A DNA stretch of 64,000 nt from Polyangium fumosum (GTDB lineage: Bacteria; Myxococcota_A; Polyangia; Polyangiales; Polyangiaceae). Numbering within the stretch: position 1 is the stretch's first letter; the number at the start of each line of letters is the position of its first letter. The notes beneath the pieces were generated by a model. It ran no database searches. It saw only the letters and a program-made list of their open reading frames with translations, and was not told the origin of the DNA. The stretch lies in assembly GCF_005144585.1 (NCBI RefSeq), contig NZ_SSMQ01000060.1, forward strand, positions 1 to 64,000, written 5' to 3'. The translations under genes and the position numbers were made by a program. Shown here in pieces: positions 1 through 8,128 of the stretch.

Positions 1-299
1 CGCTGCCCCGGACCCCGCGGGGGGCTGTCCGCCCCCTCGACCCCGGACCAGCCAGGGGCTGGACCCAGGGTTGAAAAACTTCGCTCCGCGCAGTTTTTCA
101 AACAGGCCGACGAAGAAGCCAGGTCGACAGCAGAACCCGCAGCGCGGCTGTCTCGGTTGGCAACGCCGCGGCTGGTCTTGACCGGGCCTGTTCGATGAAC
201 TGCGCATCGCGCAGTTCATCGAGCCTGGGTCCAGCGCCTCGCTGGTCCGGGTCCAGGGGTGGACAACCCCTGGTCGGGGTCCGGGGTGAAACCCCGGCG
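1..299. repeat. Element A, copy 1: inverted half-elements around a short core
   Basis: Two halves face each other. The left half (about 1-110) is a run of short GC palindromes ending in a hairpin with arms 71-80 and 92-101. The right half (about 180-299) starts with a hairpin with arms 192-205 and 209-222 (14-bp stem, ATC loop) and continues with the same GC palindromes in reverse complement. About 80 nt of core lie between them. The same halves recur at 42658-42850, 43215-43415 and 63630-63830, and a variant right half lies at 37571-37675. The element begins before the window edge and ends at the lnt stop codon. No credible gene lies here; the reading frame open across it is a by-product of GC content. 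Seen directly; its function is unknown. Confidence 0.75.
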
Positions 300-1997
300 C
301 TACGCTGCTTTCGGCGCGCGCTTCGGCCGGCTCCAGATGCCCATGGCCACGATCGCTGCCGTCGCGAGGTACCACGGTACGTCGCCGATCGCGCCGTAGA
401 GGGTCCACGCTCGCATGAAGCGGCCCTCGCCGATGATTGTCTCCTCGCGGAACGTGCCTCCGTGCGCGACCACGCGGCCTGTTGCGTCGACGATCGCGCT
501 CACGCCGCTGTTCGTCGCGCGCACGAGGAAGCGCCGGTGCTCCACGGCGCGCAGCTTCGCGAGCGCGAGGTGGATCCACGGCTCTGTCGAGTCGCCGAAC
601 CACGCGTCGTTCGTGAGGTTCACGAGCAGGTCCGGATCGCCGTGCTTCACGAGCTTTTGCACGAACGAGGGCAGGATGTCCTCGTAGCAGATGAGCGCGC
701 CGATCTTGTGCTCGCCCCAGGGCAGCGCGTCGAGCGACGTGCCCGGCGTGAACTGGCCCGAGTTCGGCGACCACTTGTAGAGGACCGGGAACATGTCGCC
801 GAAGGGCAGGTATTCGCCGAAGGCGAGCAGGTACTGCTTGTCGTAGCGGCCGAGGATCTTGCCCTCGTCGCCGGCCATGAGCGCCGTGTTGAAGTACGTC
901 ATGCGCCCGCCCGGCGTGCTCGGCGGCGTGCGCAGCACCGAGCCTACGATCGTCGGGACGCCGAGCTGCTTCGTGAGGCTCTTCTGGACCTCGTCCTTGT
1001 AGCTCGCCTCGGTGACGACGCGCGGGGCGGGGACGGCGCCCTCGCTCCACACCACGAGGTCGACCTCCTTCGACTTCGCGAGCTCCTTCGTGCGGTTCAC
1101 GTAGATCTGGTAGGCGTTCTTCCGATCGAAGAGGCCCATGTTCCCCTGCACGATGCCGATCCGCACCTTCTTCGCCTCGGCCATCGTCTGGCCGATCGTA
1201 CGGACCCGGAGGAATCCGTAGCCGGCTGCGAGCAGCGGCACGGCGATGCCGATCGCGACGATGCGGTTATCGGCCTTCTCCTTCTTGCGCCAGGCGAGGA
1301 GGATCTCGGCGAGGCCGAGGTTCGCGCAGACGAGCACGAGGCCGACGAGGATCGGGCCGCCGAGATCTGCGACTTGCATCAGCACGGGCGCGTTGTGCAC
1401 CGAGGCGCCGTAGTACCAGGGGAAGAGCAGCGGGAAGACGAGCTCGCTCGCGGCGAAGGCGAGCGCGAAGACGAGCGGCGCGGGCCATCCGCGGGTCTCG
1501 GCGCGTCCGTAGAGCCAGCCGGCGAGCGCGATGCGGCCGCCCTGGTAGGCGCAGAGGATCGCCATGAAGAGGATGCACAGCGGCACCGGGAAGCCGCTGA
1601 AGACCTTGAGCATCTCCAGGAGCCAGTAGAAGCCGGTCATCGTCATCGTGAAGCCGGCCGTCCATCCGAGGCCCGCGGCGCGGCGCACCGGCTGGCCGCG
1701 CATCGCCACGATGAGCGGCACGAGCGCGACGAGCGAGAGCGGCCAGATGTCGATGCCCGGGAAGCCGAGGAAGTAGAGCAAGCCGCTCAGCACCGCGAGC
1801 GCGTACGCCTGCCGCGCCGGCAGCGCGCCGGTGGGGTTCCACGCCTTGGCCGCGTCCTTCGACGCCGCCTTGGCCTTGCCCTTCGCCTTCTTGGCCGCGC
1901 CTTTGGCTTCGCCTTCCGGCGCCTTTGCCTCGTCGGCTTCGGCGCCCTTCGCGACGTCTTCGGCGCTCGGGTCCTGCGTCGCCTCCCCTTCAGACAT
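300..1997 (-). CDS. lnt: Apolipoprotein N-acyltransferase
   Basis: Transfers the third acyl chain from phospholipid to the N-terminal cysteine of apolipoproteins in the inner membrane, the last step of lipoprotein maturation. The 565-residue product has a charged Lys/Ala-rich N-tail (about 50 residues, not usual in Lnt), then several membrane segments, then a nitrilase domain. The catalytic triad can be read as E319 (in VVWSEGA), K387 (in YDKQYLLAFGEYLP) and C437 (in LICYED). Its spacing (68 and 50 residues) matches E. coli E267-K335-C387 closely. The NDAWFGD and VRATNSGVS motifs are also present. The ATG is 2 nt downstream of the stop of the upstream PPIase gene, so the start is well supported and the two genes are probably coupled. 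Confidence 0.95.
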   Translation of the reverse strand: MSEGEATQDPSAEDVAKGAEADEAKAPEGEAKGAAKKAKGKAKAASKDAAKAWNPTGALPARQAYALAVLSGLLYFLGFPGIDIWPLSLVALVPLIVAMRGQPVRRAAGLGWTAGFTMTMTGFYWLLEMLKVFSGFPVPLCILFMAILCAYQGGRIALAGWLYGRAETRGWPAPLVFALAFAASELVFPLLFPWYYGASVHNAPVLMQVADLGGPILVGLVLVCANLGLAEILLAWRKKEKADNRIVAIGIAVPLLAAGYGFLRVRTIGQTMAEAKKVRIGIVQGNMGLFDRKNAYQIYVNRTKELAKSKEVDLVVWSEGAVPAPRVVTEASYKDEVQKSLTKQLGVPTIVGSVLRTPPSTPGGRMTYFNTALMAGDEGKILGRYDKQYLLAFGEYLPFGDMFPVLYKWSPNSGQFTPGTSLDALPWGEHKIGALICYEDILPSFVQKLVKHGDPDLLVNLTNDAWFGDSTEPWIHLALAKLRAVEHRRFLVRATNSGVSAIVDATGRVVAHGGTFREETIIGEGRFMRAWTLYGAIGDVPWYLATAAIVAMGIWSRPKRAPKAA

Positions 1998-1999
1998 GG

Positions 2000-2518
2000 T
2001 CACCTGGTCCGCTTGATGATGTGGTAGCCCTGGGCCGTCTCGACGACGTCCGAGATCGTGCCGACCTCCATGGCGAAGGTCGCGTCCGCGAACGCCGGCG
2101 GCATCGCGTTGCGTTCGAAGTTGCCGATGGCGCCGTTCGCGGCCTTCGAGACCGTGTCGTCGGTGTACTTCGCGACGAGCTCCTCGAAGGTCTGCTTGCC
2201 GTCCTTCACCTGGGCGAGGACTTCTCCTGCGCGCTTTTTCGCCTCGTCCTTGGTGCGCGTCACCGTCTTCGGCGCGCGCTCGGCGCCCTTCCAGGCGATG
2301 AGGATGTGCGCGGCGCCGGCGATCTGTCGCGTTGCCGTGGGCGCGGGCGCGGGCGCCTCTGCGGCGGAGGCGAAGGGCGCGCTCGGCGCTGCGGCCGAGG
2401 GCAAGGGGGGCGCGGCGCTCTCGGAGGGCGCTGCGTTCGGGCTCGAATCGGTGCCCGCGTTGCAGCAAGCAGTGGCCACGAAGAGGAGCACGATGTTCGG
2501 GAGGAGACGCAGGCGCAT
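2000..2518 (-). CDS. Parvulin-type peptidyl-prolyl isomerase lipoprotein
   Basis: A 172-residue protein. It has an N-terminal hydrophobic stretch ending in a Cys-Cys pair (a weak lipobox, ATACC), a Pro/Ala-rich linker of about 50 residues, and a C-terminal rotamase domain of about 110 residues. Parvulin hallmarks are HILI near the domain start, the TFEELVAKYTDD segment, the IGNF loop and the final GYHIIKRTR strand. Such proteins assist folding of exported proteins in the periplasm. The lnt start follows its stop by 2 nt, giving a secretion/lipoprotein mini-operon. A start 3 codons upstream (2527) is possible; the chosen Met immediately precedes the basic n-region of the signal. Function is inferred from the domain; the exact substrate is unknown. 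Confidence 0.85.
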   Translation of the reverse strand: MRLRLLPNIVLLFVATACCNAGTDSSPNAAPSESAAPPLPSAAAPSAPFASAAEAPAPAPTATRQIAGAAHILIAWKGAERAPKTVTRTKDEAKKRAGEVLAQVKDGKQTFEELVAKYTDDTVSKAANGAIGNFERNAMPPAFADATFAMEVGTISDVVETAQGYHIIKRTR

Positions 2519-2596
2519 GGCCGGCACGTATTGCCGACGTCCGGCCGGCCGTCAACCTGCGCGTTTGCAGCAAAAGGTGGCCGAGGTCGGGGTACG

Positions 2597-3850
2597 ATGG
2601 CCCCAAGAATGCCCCGCATCCTTCACATCGAGGACGATCCCGCGAACCGCCTGCTCGTGCGCAAGCTTCTTCAGAAGGCAGGCCACGAGGTGATCGACGC
2701 TGCCGACGGGCTCGAGGGCGTCCGGCTGGCAGTGAGCGGCATGGCGCCCGACCTCATCCTGGTCGACCTCAACATTCCCGGGCTCGACGGGTTCGAGGTG
2801 ACGTTGCGCCTGCGCGGCGAGCAGCAACTCGCGGGCGTGCCCATCGTGGCCATCACGGCCGAGGGCGACCGCGAGACGAGCCTCGCCGTCGGCTGCGACG
2901 GCTTCCTGCAGAAGCCCATCGACGCCCGCTCGTTCGCGACCGTGATCGAGCGCTACATCCAGCAAGGCACGCGCGAGAACATGCCCGTCTCGGCCGGCGC
3001 GGTGCGCCTGCGCCAGCAGAGCCAGCGCATCGTGCAGCACCTCGAAGAGAAGGTCGCCGAGCTCAGCCGGGCGAACGCGCGGCTGCGTGAGGCGGACGCC
3101 GCGCGCACCGAGTTCTACCGGAACATCTCGCACGAGCTGGCGACGCCGATGACCCCGATCGTCGGCTACGTGAAGCTCTTGCTCGACGAGGAGCTCGGGC
3201 CGCTCACGCGGGCGCAGGGCAAGGCGCTGCGGGCGATGGATGACTGCGTCCGGCGGCTGCGATCGCTCATGGACAACCTGCTCGACGTGACGGGGCTCGA
3301 GACGGGGCGCATGCGCTTCATCCACGTCGACTACGACTTCCTCGACACGACACGCAGGGCCGTCGCGCAGGTCGCCGACAACCTCGCCGAGGCGCGGATC
3401 CACCTCGTCGAGAATCTTCCGCGTGGCCCGCTCCCCGGCTGGGGTGACGCGGGCCGGCTCCAGCGCGCGATGGTGCACTTGCTCGAGAACGCCGCGAAGT
3501 TCACGCCGTCCGGCGGCACCGTGGGCGTGCGTGTGGCGCGCCTCGCCTCGGGGCACTACGAGCTCTGCGTGGCCGACACCGGGCCGGGCATCCCGCCCGA
3601 TCAGCAGCAGCGCATCTTCGATCCGTTCTACCAGGTCGACGGATCGGTCACGCGCGAGCACGGGGGCGTGGGCGTGGGGCTCGCGATCGCGAGGCGCACG
3701 GCGCGCGGGCTCGGCGGTGAGCTCAAGCTTGCTTCGCCCTGCAACGAGATCATCGAGGGCGTGCGGCTCGGCGGCGCGGCGTTTTTCCTGACGGTCGCGC
3801 AACGCGCGCCGGGCGAGCTGCCGTCGCCGGACGCGGAGAAGGAGCGGTGA
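2597..3850 (+). CDS. Hybrid two-component protein: receiver followed by histidine kinase
   Basis: A 417-residue cytoplasmic protein with no sensor or membrane segment. Residues 1-125 form a receiver domain with the DD pair in HIEDDP and phospho-acceptor D57 (VDLN). A coiled stretch follows, then HisKA with H179 in HELATPMTP, an N-box (LLENAAKF), G1 (DTGPGIP), an F-box (FDPFY) and G2 (GVGVGLAI). The REC-HisKA-HATPase order suggests its kinase activity is controlled by phosphorylation of its own receiver, as in several myxobacterial developmental regulators. A GAGG lies 10 nt before the chosen ATG; a second in-frame ATG lies at 2609. Its TGA overlaps the GTG of the cysteine desulfurase gene (GTGA), so the two are co-transcribed, an unusual pairing with no obvious functional link. 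Confidence 0.9.
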   Translation: MAPRMPRILHIEDDPANRLLVRKLLQKAGHEVIDAADGLEGVRLAVSGMAPDLILVDLNIPGLDGFEVTLRLRGEQQLAGVPIVAITAEGDRETSLAVGCDGFLQKPIDARSFATVIERYIQQGTRENMPVSAGAVRLRQQSQRIVQHLEEKVAELSRANARLREADAARTEFYRNISHELATPMTPIVGYVKLLLDEELGPLTRAQGKALRAMDDCVRRLRSLMDNLLDVTGLETGRMRFIHVDYDFLDTTRRAVAQVADNLAEARIHLVENLPRGPLPGWGDAGRLQRAMVHLLENAAKFTPSGGTVGVRVARLASGHYELCVADTGPGIPPDQQQRIFDPFYQVDGSVTREHGGVGVGLAIARRTARGLGGELKLASPCNEIIEGVRLGGAAFFLTVAQRAPGELPSPDAEKER

Positions 3851-5016
3851 GGGTCGTCTACCTCGACTGGAACGCGACGACGCCGCCGCATCCGGACGTC
3901 GTCGCCGCGATGGTCGAGGCGGCGACCTCGTCGTGGGGCAACCCGGCGAGCGTGCACGGGCCGGGGCGGCGAGCGCGGTCGCGTGTCGAGGACGCGCGCG
4001 AGGCGGTCGCCGCGCTCGTGGGGTTCGATCCGCGGGACGTCGTGCTCACCTCGGGCGGGACCGAGGCGAACAACCTCGCGCTCCACCATGCGTTCGCCTC
4101 GGCGGGCGGCGCGCCTTCGCAGCCTGCGCTCGTCGTGGGCCGCATCGAGCACCCGAGCGTCGTTCGGTTCGCCGAACACCTTGCCGCGCGGGGGGTCCTC
4201 GTCGCATGGGTGGATCCCGAGCCTTCGGGGCGGATCTCGCCCGAGGCCGTCGCCGAGGCCATGGATCGCGCAGTTGCGTCGGGAGCCTCCGTGCGGCTCG
4301 TCGCGCTCCAGGCCGTGAACCACGAGACCGGCGTGATCCAGCCCGTCGCGGCCGTCGCGGCGCTCTGCCGGTCGCGGGGGGCGCTTCTCCACGTCGACGC
4401 GGTGCAGGCCGTGGGCAAGCTGCCGCGCGCGACCCTCGAAGGCGCGGACCTCGTCAGCGTGGCCGCGCACAAGATCCGGGGGCCCAAGGGCATCGGCGCG
4501 CTGCTCACGGCGCCGTCGGTGCGGCTGTCGCGTCTCCTGTACGGCGGCTCGCAGGAACGCGGGCTCCGGCCGGGGACGCAGGATCCGGTCGCGGCCGCGG
4601 GGTTCGCCGTGGCGGCCGAGCGGGCGCGACACACCCCAGCTCGATACGCCGAGCTCGCGCTGCTCCGGGATCGGCTCCAGGCCGAGCTCGTTCGGCTGGG
4701 CCACGAGGCTGGGGCCGAGCCGCTGCCCAACGGCGCGGCCGAGCGTGCGCCTCATGTGACGAACCTCTCCTTTCCGGGCTGGCGTGGGGAGGAGCTCTGC
4801 GCGGCGCTCGATCTCGAACGCGTGGCGGTCTCCAGCGGGTCGGCTTGCAGCGCGGGCACGGCTGAGCCCTCGCCGGTGCTCGCGGCGATGGTGGGCGAGG
4901 CGCGCGCGCTCGCGGCGGTGCGGCTCTCGCTCGGCGAAGAGACCACCACGGACGACGTCGACGAGGCCCTCGCGCGGTTCGCCCGCGTCCTCGGACGCAC
5001 CCGCCCCGCATCCTGA
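3847..5016 (+). CDS. Cysteine desulfurase (NifS/IscS class V aminotransferase)
   Basis: PLP enzyme that removes sulfur from cysteine as a persulfide for Fe-S clusters or thiolated cofactors. The 389-residue protein shows the N-terminal YLDWNATTPPHP motif, the HETG motif, the PLP lysine K209 in AAHKIRGPKG and the persulfide cysteine C334 in SSGSACSAGT. The short loop around C334 (SACSAG, followed directly by PSPVL) fits the NifS/IscS-like group I better than SufS. The start is a GTG overlapping the upstream kinase stop; no later start would keep the first conserved motif. No iscU, iscR or other Fe-S genes are adjacent. The choice between NifS and IscS is not decided here. Confidence 0.93.
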   Translation: MRVVYLDWNATTPPHPDVVAAMVEAATSSWGNPASVHGPGRRARSRVEDAREAVAALVGFDPRDVVLTSGGTEANNLALHHAFASAGGAPSQPALVVGRIEHPSVVRFAEHLAARGVLVAWVDPEPSGRISPEAVAEAMDRAVASGASVRLVALQAVNHETGVIQPVAAVAALCRSRGALLHVDAVQAVGKLPRATLEGADLVSVAAHKIRGPKGIGALLTAPSVRLSRLLYGGSQERGLRPGTQDPVAAAGFAVAAERARHTPARYAELALLRDRLQAELVRLGHEAGAEPLPNGAAERAPHVTNLSFPGWRGEELCAALDLERVAVSSGSACSAGTAEPSPVLAAMVGEARALAAVRLSLGEETTTDDVDEALARFARVLGRTRPAS

Positions 5017-5348
5017 ACGTTCGTCCTGCCGATCGGCTCACATGCACGCGCGACGTGAGGGTTCGTCCTCCCAAACCCGATGTGGGCGAACTCGCTTCGA
5101 GCCGGTTCCCGGGAGAACCGGATCGATATCGCGCGTTTGGCGACCGGCCGGCCTCCCTTCGCGTATCGCCTGAACTATCTCGGCGAAATGCGAGGAGTTT
5201 CTCCGGGCGTCATGTCCAAGTGCGCGAAATTGATCAACAATTCGGCGATCTTCCGGCGCGCGAGGGTCATTCGCTTGAAACGAACGAAGAAGCCCTTTCC
5301 CTGGCCGCTCGTTCAGGCAAATTCGGTGATGAAGTAGAGCCTTGAAGG
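5017..5348. other. Intergenic region with visibly lower GC than its flanks
   Basis: No supported gene. It lies between convergent genes. A perfect 7-bp stem hairpin (arms 5102-5108 and 5115-5121) and a short hairpin at 5338-5350, next to the stop of the minus-strand glycosyltransferase, may act in transcription termination. Two overlapping short frames are open (5055-5345 and 5080-5337), but neither has a recognisable motif, convincing ribosome site or codon bias like the neighbours. The stretch from about 5170 to 5400 is richer in A/T than nearly everything around it and may be a remnant of transferred DNA. Confidence 0.4.
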
Positions 5349-6533
5349 CTACTCGTTAAGTGTTCGAAAGTAGTCGTTTATTTCCGAGCACGTGAACTGA
5401 TACACACATCGCTCCGCGGCGGCGCCATAAGGGCCCACGCCCGGCGCGTCGACAGGCCCGTCCCCGCTCCGCCAGCCGTGGAGGCGGGCGGTGGGGTCGG
5501 CTCGGAGCGGCAGCGGCAAAAAGGGCCGGATCGTGTGCGCGGCCGCGATCGCCGTGGGCACGAGGACGGCGAGCAGCATGGCAAGTCGCGCGCGCGGGGC
5601 CAAATCCTTACCGGTCCGAGCACACGCGACCACGAGGATCAAAGCCGAAGGCGCATACCAGTTCGGCTCGGGGGGCACGGCCCGCGCGAGGGCCGAGGCG
5701 GCGACGAGGGCCGTGAGGAGCAGGACGACGGCCCGGTCGGCGGGCGGAGAGGTGCGGAGGGCGCGGGCGCCGTGGAAGAGGGTCCAAGGGCTCCAGAGCA
5801 GCGCCTGGGCGAGCGCGGCCGCGGCGAGGGCCCCGAGGGCGCCGAGGAGCGTGAACACGGGCGCCTGCTGGGCGTAGGCGTGCCGGAGCTGGAAGGAGAG
5901 GCTCGGGGCGAGCAGCGGGCCGGCGAGGGCGAGGGGAGCGAGAGCGAGGAGGCGCTCGCCGAGGCGGCGGCGCGTGGCCAGGACGACGATGAGCGGGAAG
6001 AGGGGAAGGACGACCACCTTGGCGAGGGCGCCCGCGGCCCCCACGAGCCCGAGGCCGAGCGCGACGGCGAGCCTTCGTGGGGGGGACGCGGCGGCGGCCT
6101 CGGGCGCGGGCTCGGCCCACAACAGGGCGAGCACGAGGGCGAGGAGGGCGGGGCCGTCCGGGGTGGCGACGAAGCCGCCCGCGACCGGGAGGAGCGCAAA
6201 GCTCGACAGGAAAGCCGCGAGGTTCTGCCCGGAGGTGTCCGCGCCGCGGCGACGCGCGAGGGCCACCGTGGCGATCGAGAGGCCGAGCGAACACACGAGC
6301 GGGACGAGCCGGACGCGGAGCTCGACGGGCAAGGCCGTGAGCCGATCGACGAGCCGGAGCAGGAGCGGGAGGAGCGGCGGGTGGTCGACGAGCGGAGGCA
6401 GGGCGCCCGGCGCGCGCGCGGCGGCGAGGTAGTACGCCTCGTCCGGGGAGAGCTCCGTCCCGAGGGCCAGCGCGAGCCGGAGCGGCAGGGCGGCGAGGAC
6501 GATCGCCGCCCAGGCCGCGCGCGGGGCTCTCAG
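5349..6533 (-). CDS. GT39/ArnT-like integral membrane glycosyltransferase
   Basis: A multi-pass membrane protein of about 394 residues. The first luminal loop carries the family signature PDEAYYLA (the Asp-Glu of the dolichyl/undecaprenyl-phosphate-sugar-dependent GT-C fold), followed by VDHPPLLPLLLR and ATPDGPALL, both typical of PMT_2 proteins. It probably transfers a sugar from a polyprenyl-phosphate donor at the periplasmic face; the acceptor is unknown. No ATG, GTG or TTG lies in frame between the previous stop codon area and the first membrane helix. The likely start is a CTG at 6533 that overlaps the rlmB stop as CTGA, mimicking the ATGA couplings nearby. The last 30 residues are encoded by lower-GC DNA. 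Start uncertain, family fairly sure. Confidence 0.75.
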   Translation of the reverse strand: MRAPRAAWAAIVLAALPLRLALALGTELSPDEAYYLAAARAPGALPPLVDHPPLLPLLLRLVDRLTALPVELRVRLVPLVCSLGLSIATVALARRRGADTSGQNLAAFLSSFALLPVAGGFVATPDGPALLALVLALLWAEPAPEAAAASPPRRLAVALGLGLVGAAGALAKVVVLPLFPLIVVLATRRRLGERLLALAPLALAGPLLAPSLSFQLRHAYAQQAPVFTLLGALGALAAAALAQALLWSPWTLFHGARALRTSPPADRAVVLLLTALVAASALARAVPPEPNWYAPSALILVVACARTGKDLAPRARLAMLLAVLVPTAIAAAHTIRPFLPLPLRADPTARLHGWRSGDGPVDAPGVGPYGAAAERCVYQFTCSEINDYFRTLNE

Positions 6534-7255
6534 GTGGGCACCTGCCGCTGGCGGAGCACCTCGTAGAGCGCGAGCGCGCCCGCGACCGAGGCGTTGAGCG
6601 ATCCGATCGGCCCCGCCATCGGCAGACGCGCGACGTGCTGGCAGGCGCGGAGCACGGCCTTGCGTGCGCCCTTGTCCTCGGCGCCGATCACGATCGCCAC
6701 CGGGCCGCGCAGATCGACCGCGCCGAGCGTCGTCGGCCCCTGCGCGTCGAGCGCGATCACGGTGACGCCACGATCCGCGAGGGATCGCAGCGCCTCCGGC
6801 AAGGACGAAACACGGCAGAGCGTGGCGTGCTCGATGGCGCCCGCGGACGCGCGGAACATGGCCGGCGAGAGCGGCGCGGAGCTGTGCTCGGGCCAGACGA
6901 TCCCCGTCGCCCCGAGCGCGACGGCGCTGCGCACGATCGCCCCGAAGTTCTGCGGATCCATGATCCCGTCGAGCGCGACGACGATGGACGTCGGCTCGAT
7001 CGCGAGCTGATCCACGCCGCGGATCCGGAGATCCGGCGCGACCGCGAGCACCCCCTGGTGCCTGCCGCCGCCGGTGCGACGGTCGAGCTCGACGCGGGGC
7101 GCGGTCTCGACACGGACGCCGCGGCCCTCGGCGAAGCGTCCAACCGCCTGGATCTTGGGGCTCCCGCCTTGCTCGACGACGACACGTTCGAGGGCGTCGC
7201 CGTGCACGCGCACGGCTTCGCGGACGGGCTGAAGGCCATAGACGAGTCGACTCAT
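6530..7255 (-). CDS. rlmB: 23S rRNA 2'-O-ribose methyltransferase, TrmH/SpoU family (RlmB-like)
   Basis: A 241-residue SPOUT methyltransferase. The N-terminal substrate-binding segment begins MSRLVYGLQPVREAV. The C-terminal knot has the three family motifs: MDPQNFGAIVRSA, VAIVIGAEDKGARK and PMAGPIGSLNASVAGALALYE. Members methylate a ribose in 23S rRNA (G2251 in E. coli) or tRNA using SAM; the full N-terminal domain favours RlmB over TrmH. Its start overlaps the pyrF stop (ATGA) and its stop overlaps the probable CTG start of the GT39 gene, placing all three in one operon. Confidence 0.9.
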   Translation of the reverse strand: MSRLVYGLQPVREAVRVHGDALERVVVEQGGSPKIQAVGRFAEGRGVRVETAPRVELDRRTGGGRHQGVLAVAPDLRIRGVDQLAIEPTSIVVALDGIMDPQNFGAIVRSAVALGATGIVWPEHSSAPLSPAMFRASAGAIEHATLCRVSSLPEALRSLADRGVTVIALDAQGPTTLGAVDLRGPVAIVIGAEDKGARKAVLRACQHVARLPMAGPIGSLNASVAGALALYEVLRQRQVPT

Positions 7256-7974
7256 GCTCTCCTCGCAGCGAGCGCGCCTTCGATCTCCGCCACGACGGCG
7301 CGCGCCGCGTCGAGCGGGCTCGCCGCATCGCGGATCGGCCGCCCGACGACGAGCAAATCCGCCCCGCTCGTGATCGCCTGCGCCGGCGTCGTGATCCGCT
7401 TCTGATCCCCGGCCGCGCTGCCCGCCGGCCGGATGCCCGGCGTGACGAGCAGCGCCTCCGGCCCGAGCGCGCGCCGGAGGTTCGTCGCCTCCGACGCAGA
7501 CGCGACGAACCCTCGCACCCCTGCATCCCACGCGAGCCGCGCGACCCGCTCCGCTTGTTCCGCCGGGGACGCGGACAAACCGAGCGCCGCGAGGTCCTCC
7601 GCGTCGAGCGAGGTCAACACCGTGACCGCGAGGATCGTGAGCGGCGCGCTCGCACGCGCGGCCTCCTCGGCTGCACGTTCGAGCATCGCGCGGCCGCCGT
7701 GCGCGTGGACCGTCAGGTACCGGACCCCGAGCGACGCCGCGCTTTGCACCGCGCGGCCCACGGTCTCCGGGATGTCGTGGAGCTTCAGGTCGAGAAAAAC
7801 GTCCCGGCCGAGATCGTGGCACGCCGCGATCGCCGCGGGTCCCTCCCGCACGAAGAGTTCGAGCCCCACCTTGAGCACGCCGACCGACGGAGCGACGACA
7901 CGCGCGCCGCCCCGGGCTTCATCGAGCGAGCCGTAATCCAGCGGGAAGACGAGCCGCCTCGTCGCGTCGTTCAT
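7252..7974 (-). CDS. pyrF: Orotidine 5'-phosphate decarboxylase
   Basis: Decarboxylates OMP to UMP, the last step of de novo pyrimidine synthesis. The 240-residue TIM barrel begins with RLVFPLDYGS (substrate-binding Asp) and carries the catalytic D-x-K-x-x-D motif in FLDLKLHDIPETV. It ends with TPGIRP and the phosphate-binding VVGRPI. The frame continues upstream for 79 codons, but only the chosen start gives the usual length. The stop overlaps the rlmB start as ATGA, so the genes are translationally coupled. Confidence 0.95.
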   Translation of the reverse strand: MNDATRRLVFPLDYGSLDEARGGARVVAPSVGVLKVGLELFVREGPAAIAACHDLGRDVFLDLKLHDIPETVGRAVQSAASLGVRYLTVHAHGGRAMLERAAEEAARASAPLTILAVTVLTSLDAEDLAALGLSASPAEQAERVARLAWDAGVRGFVASASEATNLRRALGPEALLVTPGIRPAGSAAGDQKRITTPAQAITSGADLLVVGRPIRDAASPLDAARAVVAEIEGALAARRA

Positions 7975-8128
7975 CGGAGATGCATCGGGGTCATGGGGGG
8001 AGGGAGCCTCGGCGCCGGACGAGGTGTCCAGGGCCTTCTCGGGAGCCGTGCGCATCATGCGTTTGCACCTTTGCGATGCAAACGGCGGCCCGCATCTGCG
8101 TTCGCGCGGGCCGCTCGCCTGGACGGGA

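Noticed and set aside
195-2027. Long plus-strand frame of 610 codons over lnt
   Set aside because: It is the antisense shadow of lnt, Arg/Ala/His-rich with no start context or motifs, while lnt has its full catalytic triad.
5055-5345. Two overlapping small frames as genes
   Set aside because: No ribosome site, no motif and two competing frames; left as intergenic DNA.
6534-7526. Upstream part of the long minus-strand frame that ends in the GT39-like gene
   Set aside because: It overlaps rlmB and pyrF in another frame and reads as Arg-rich noise; the family homology starts only at about 6533.
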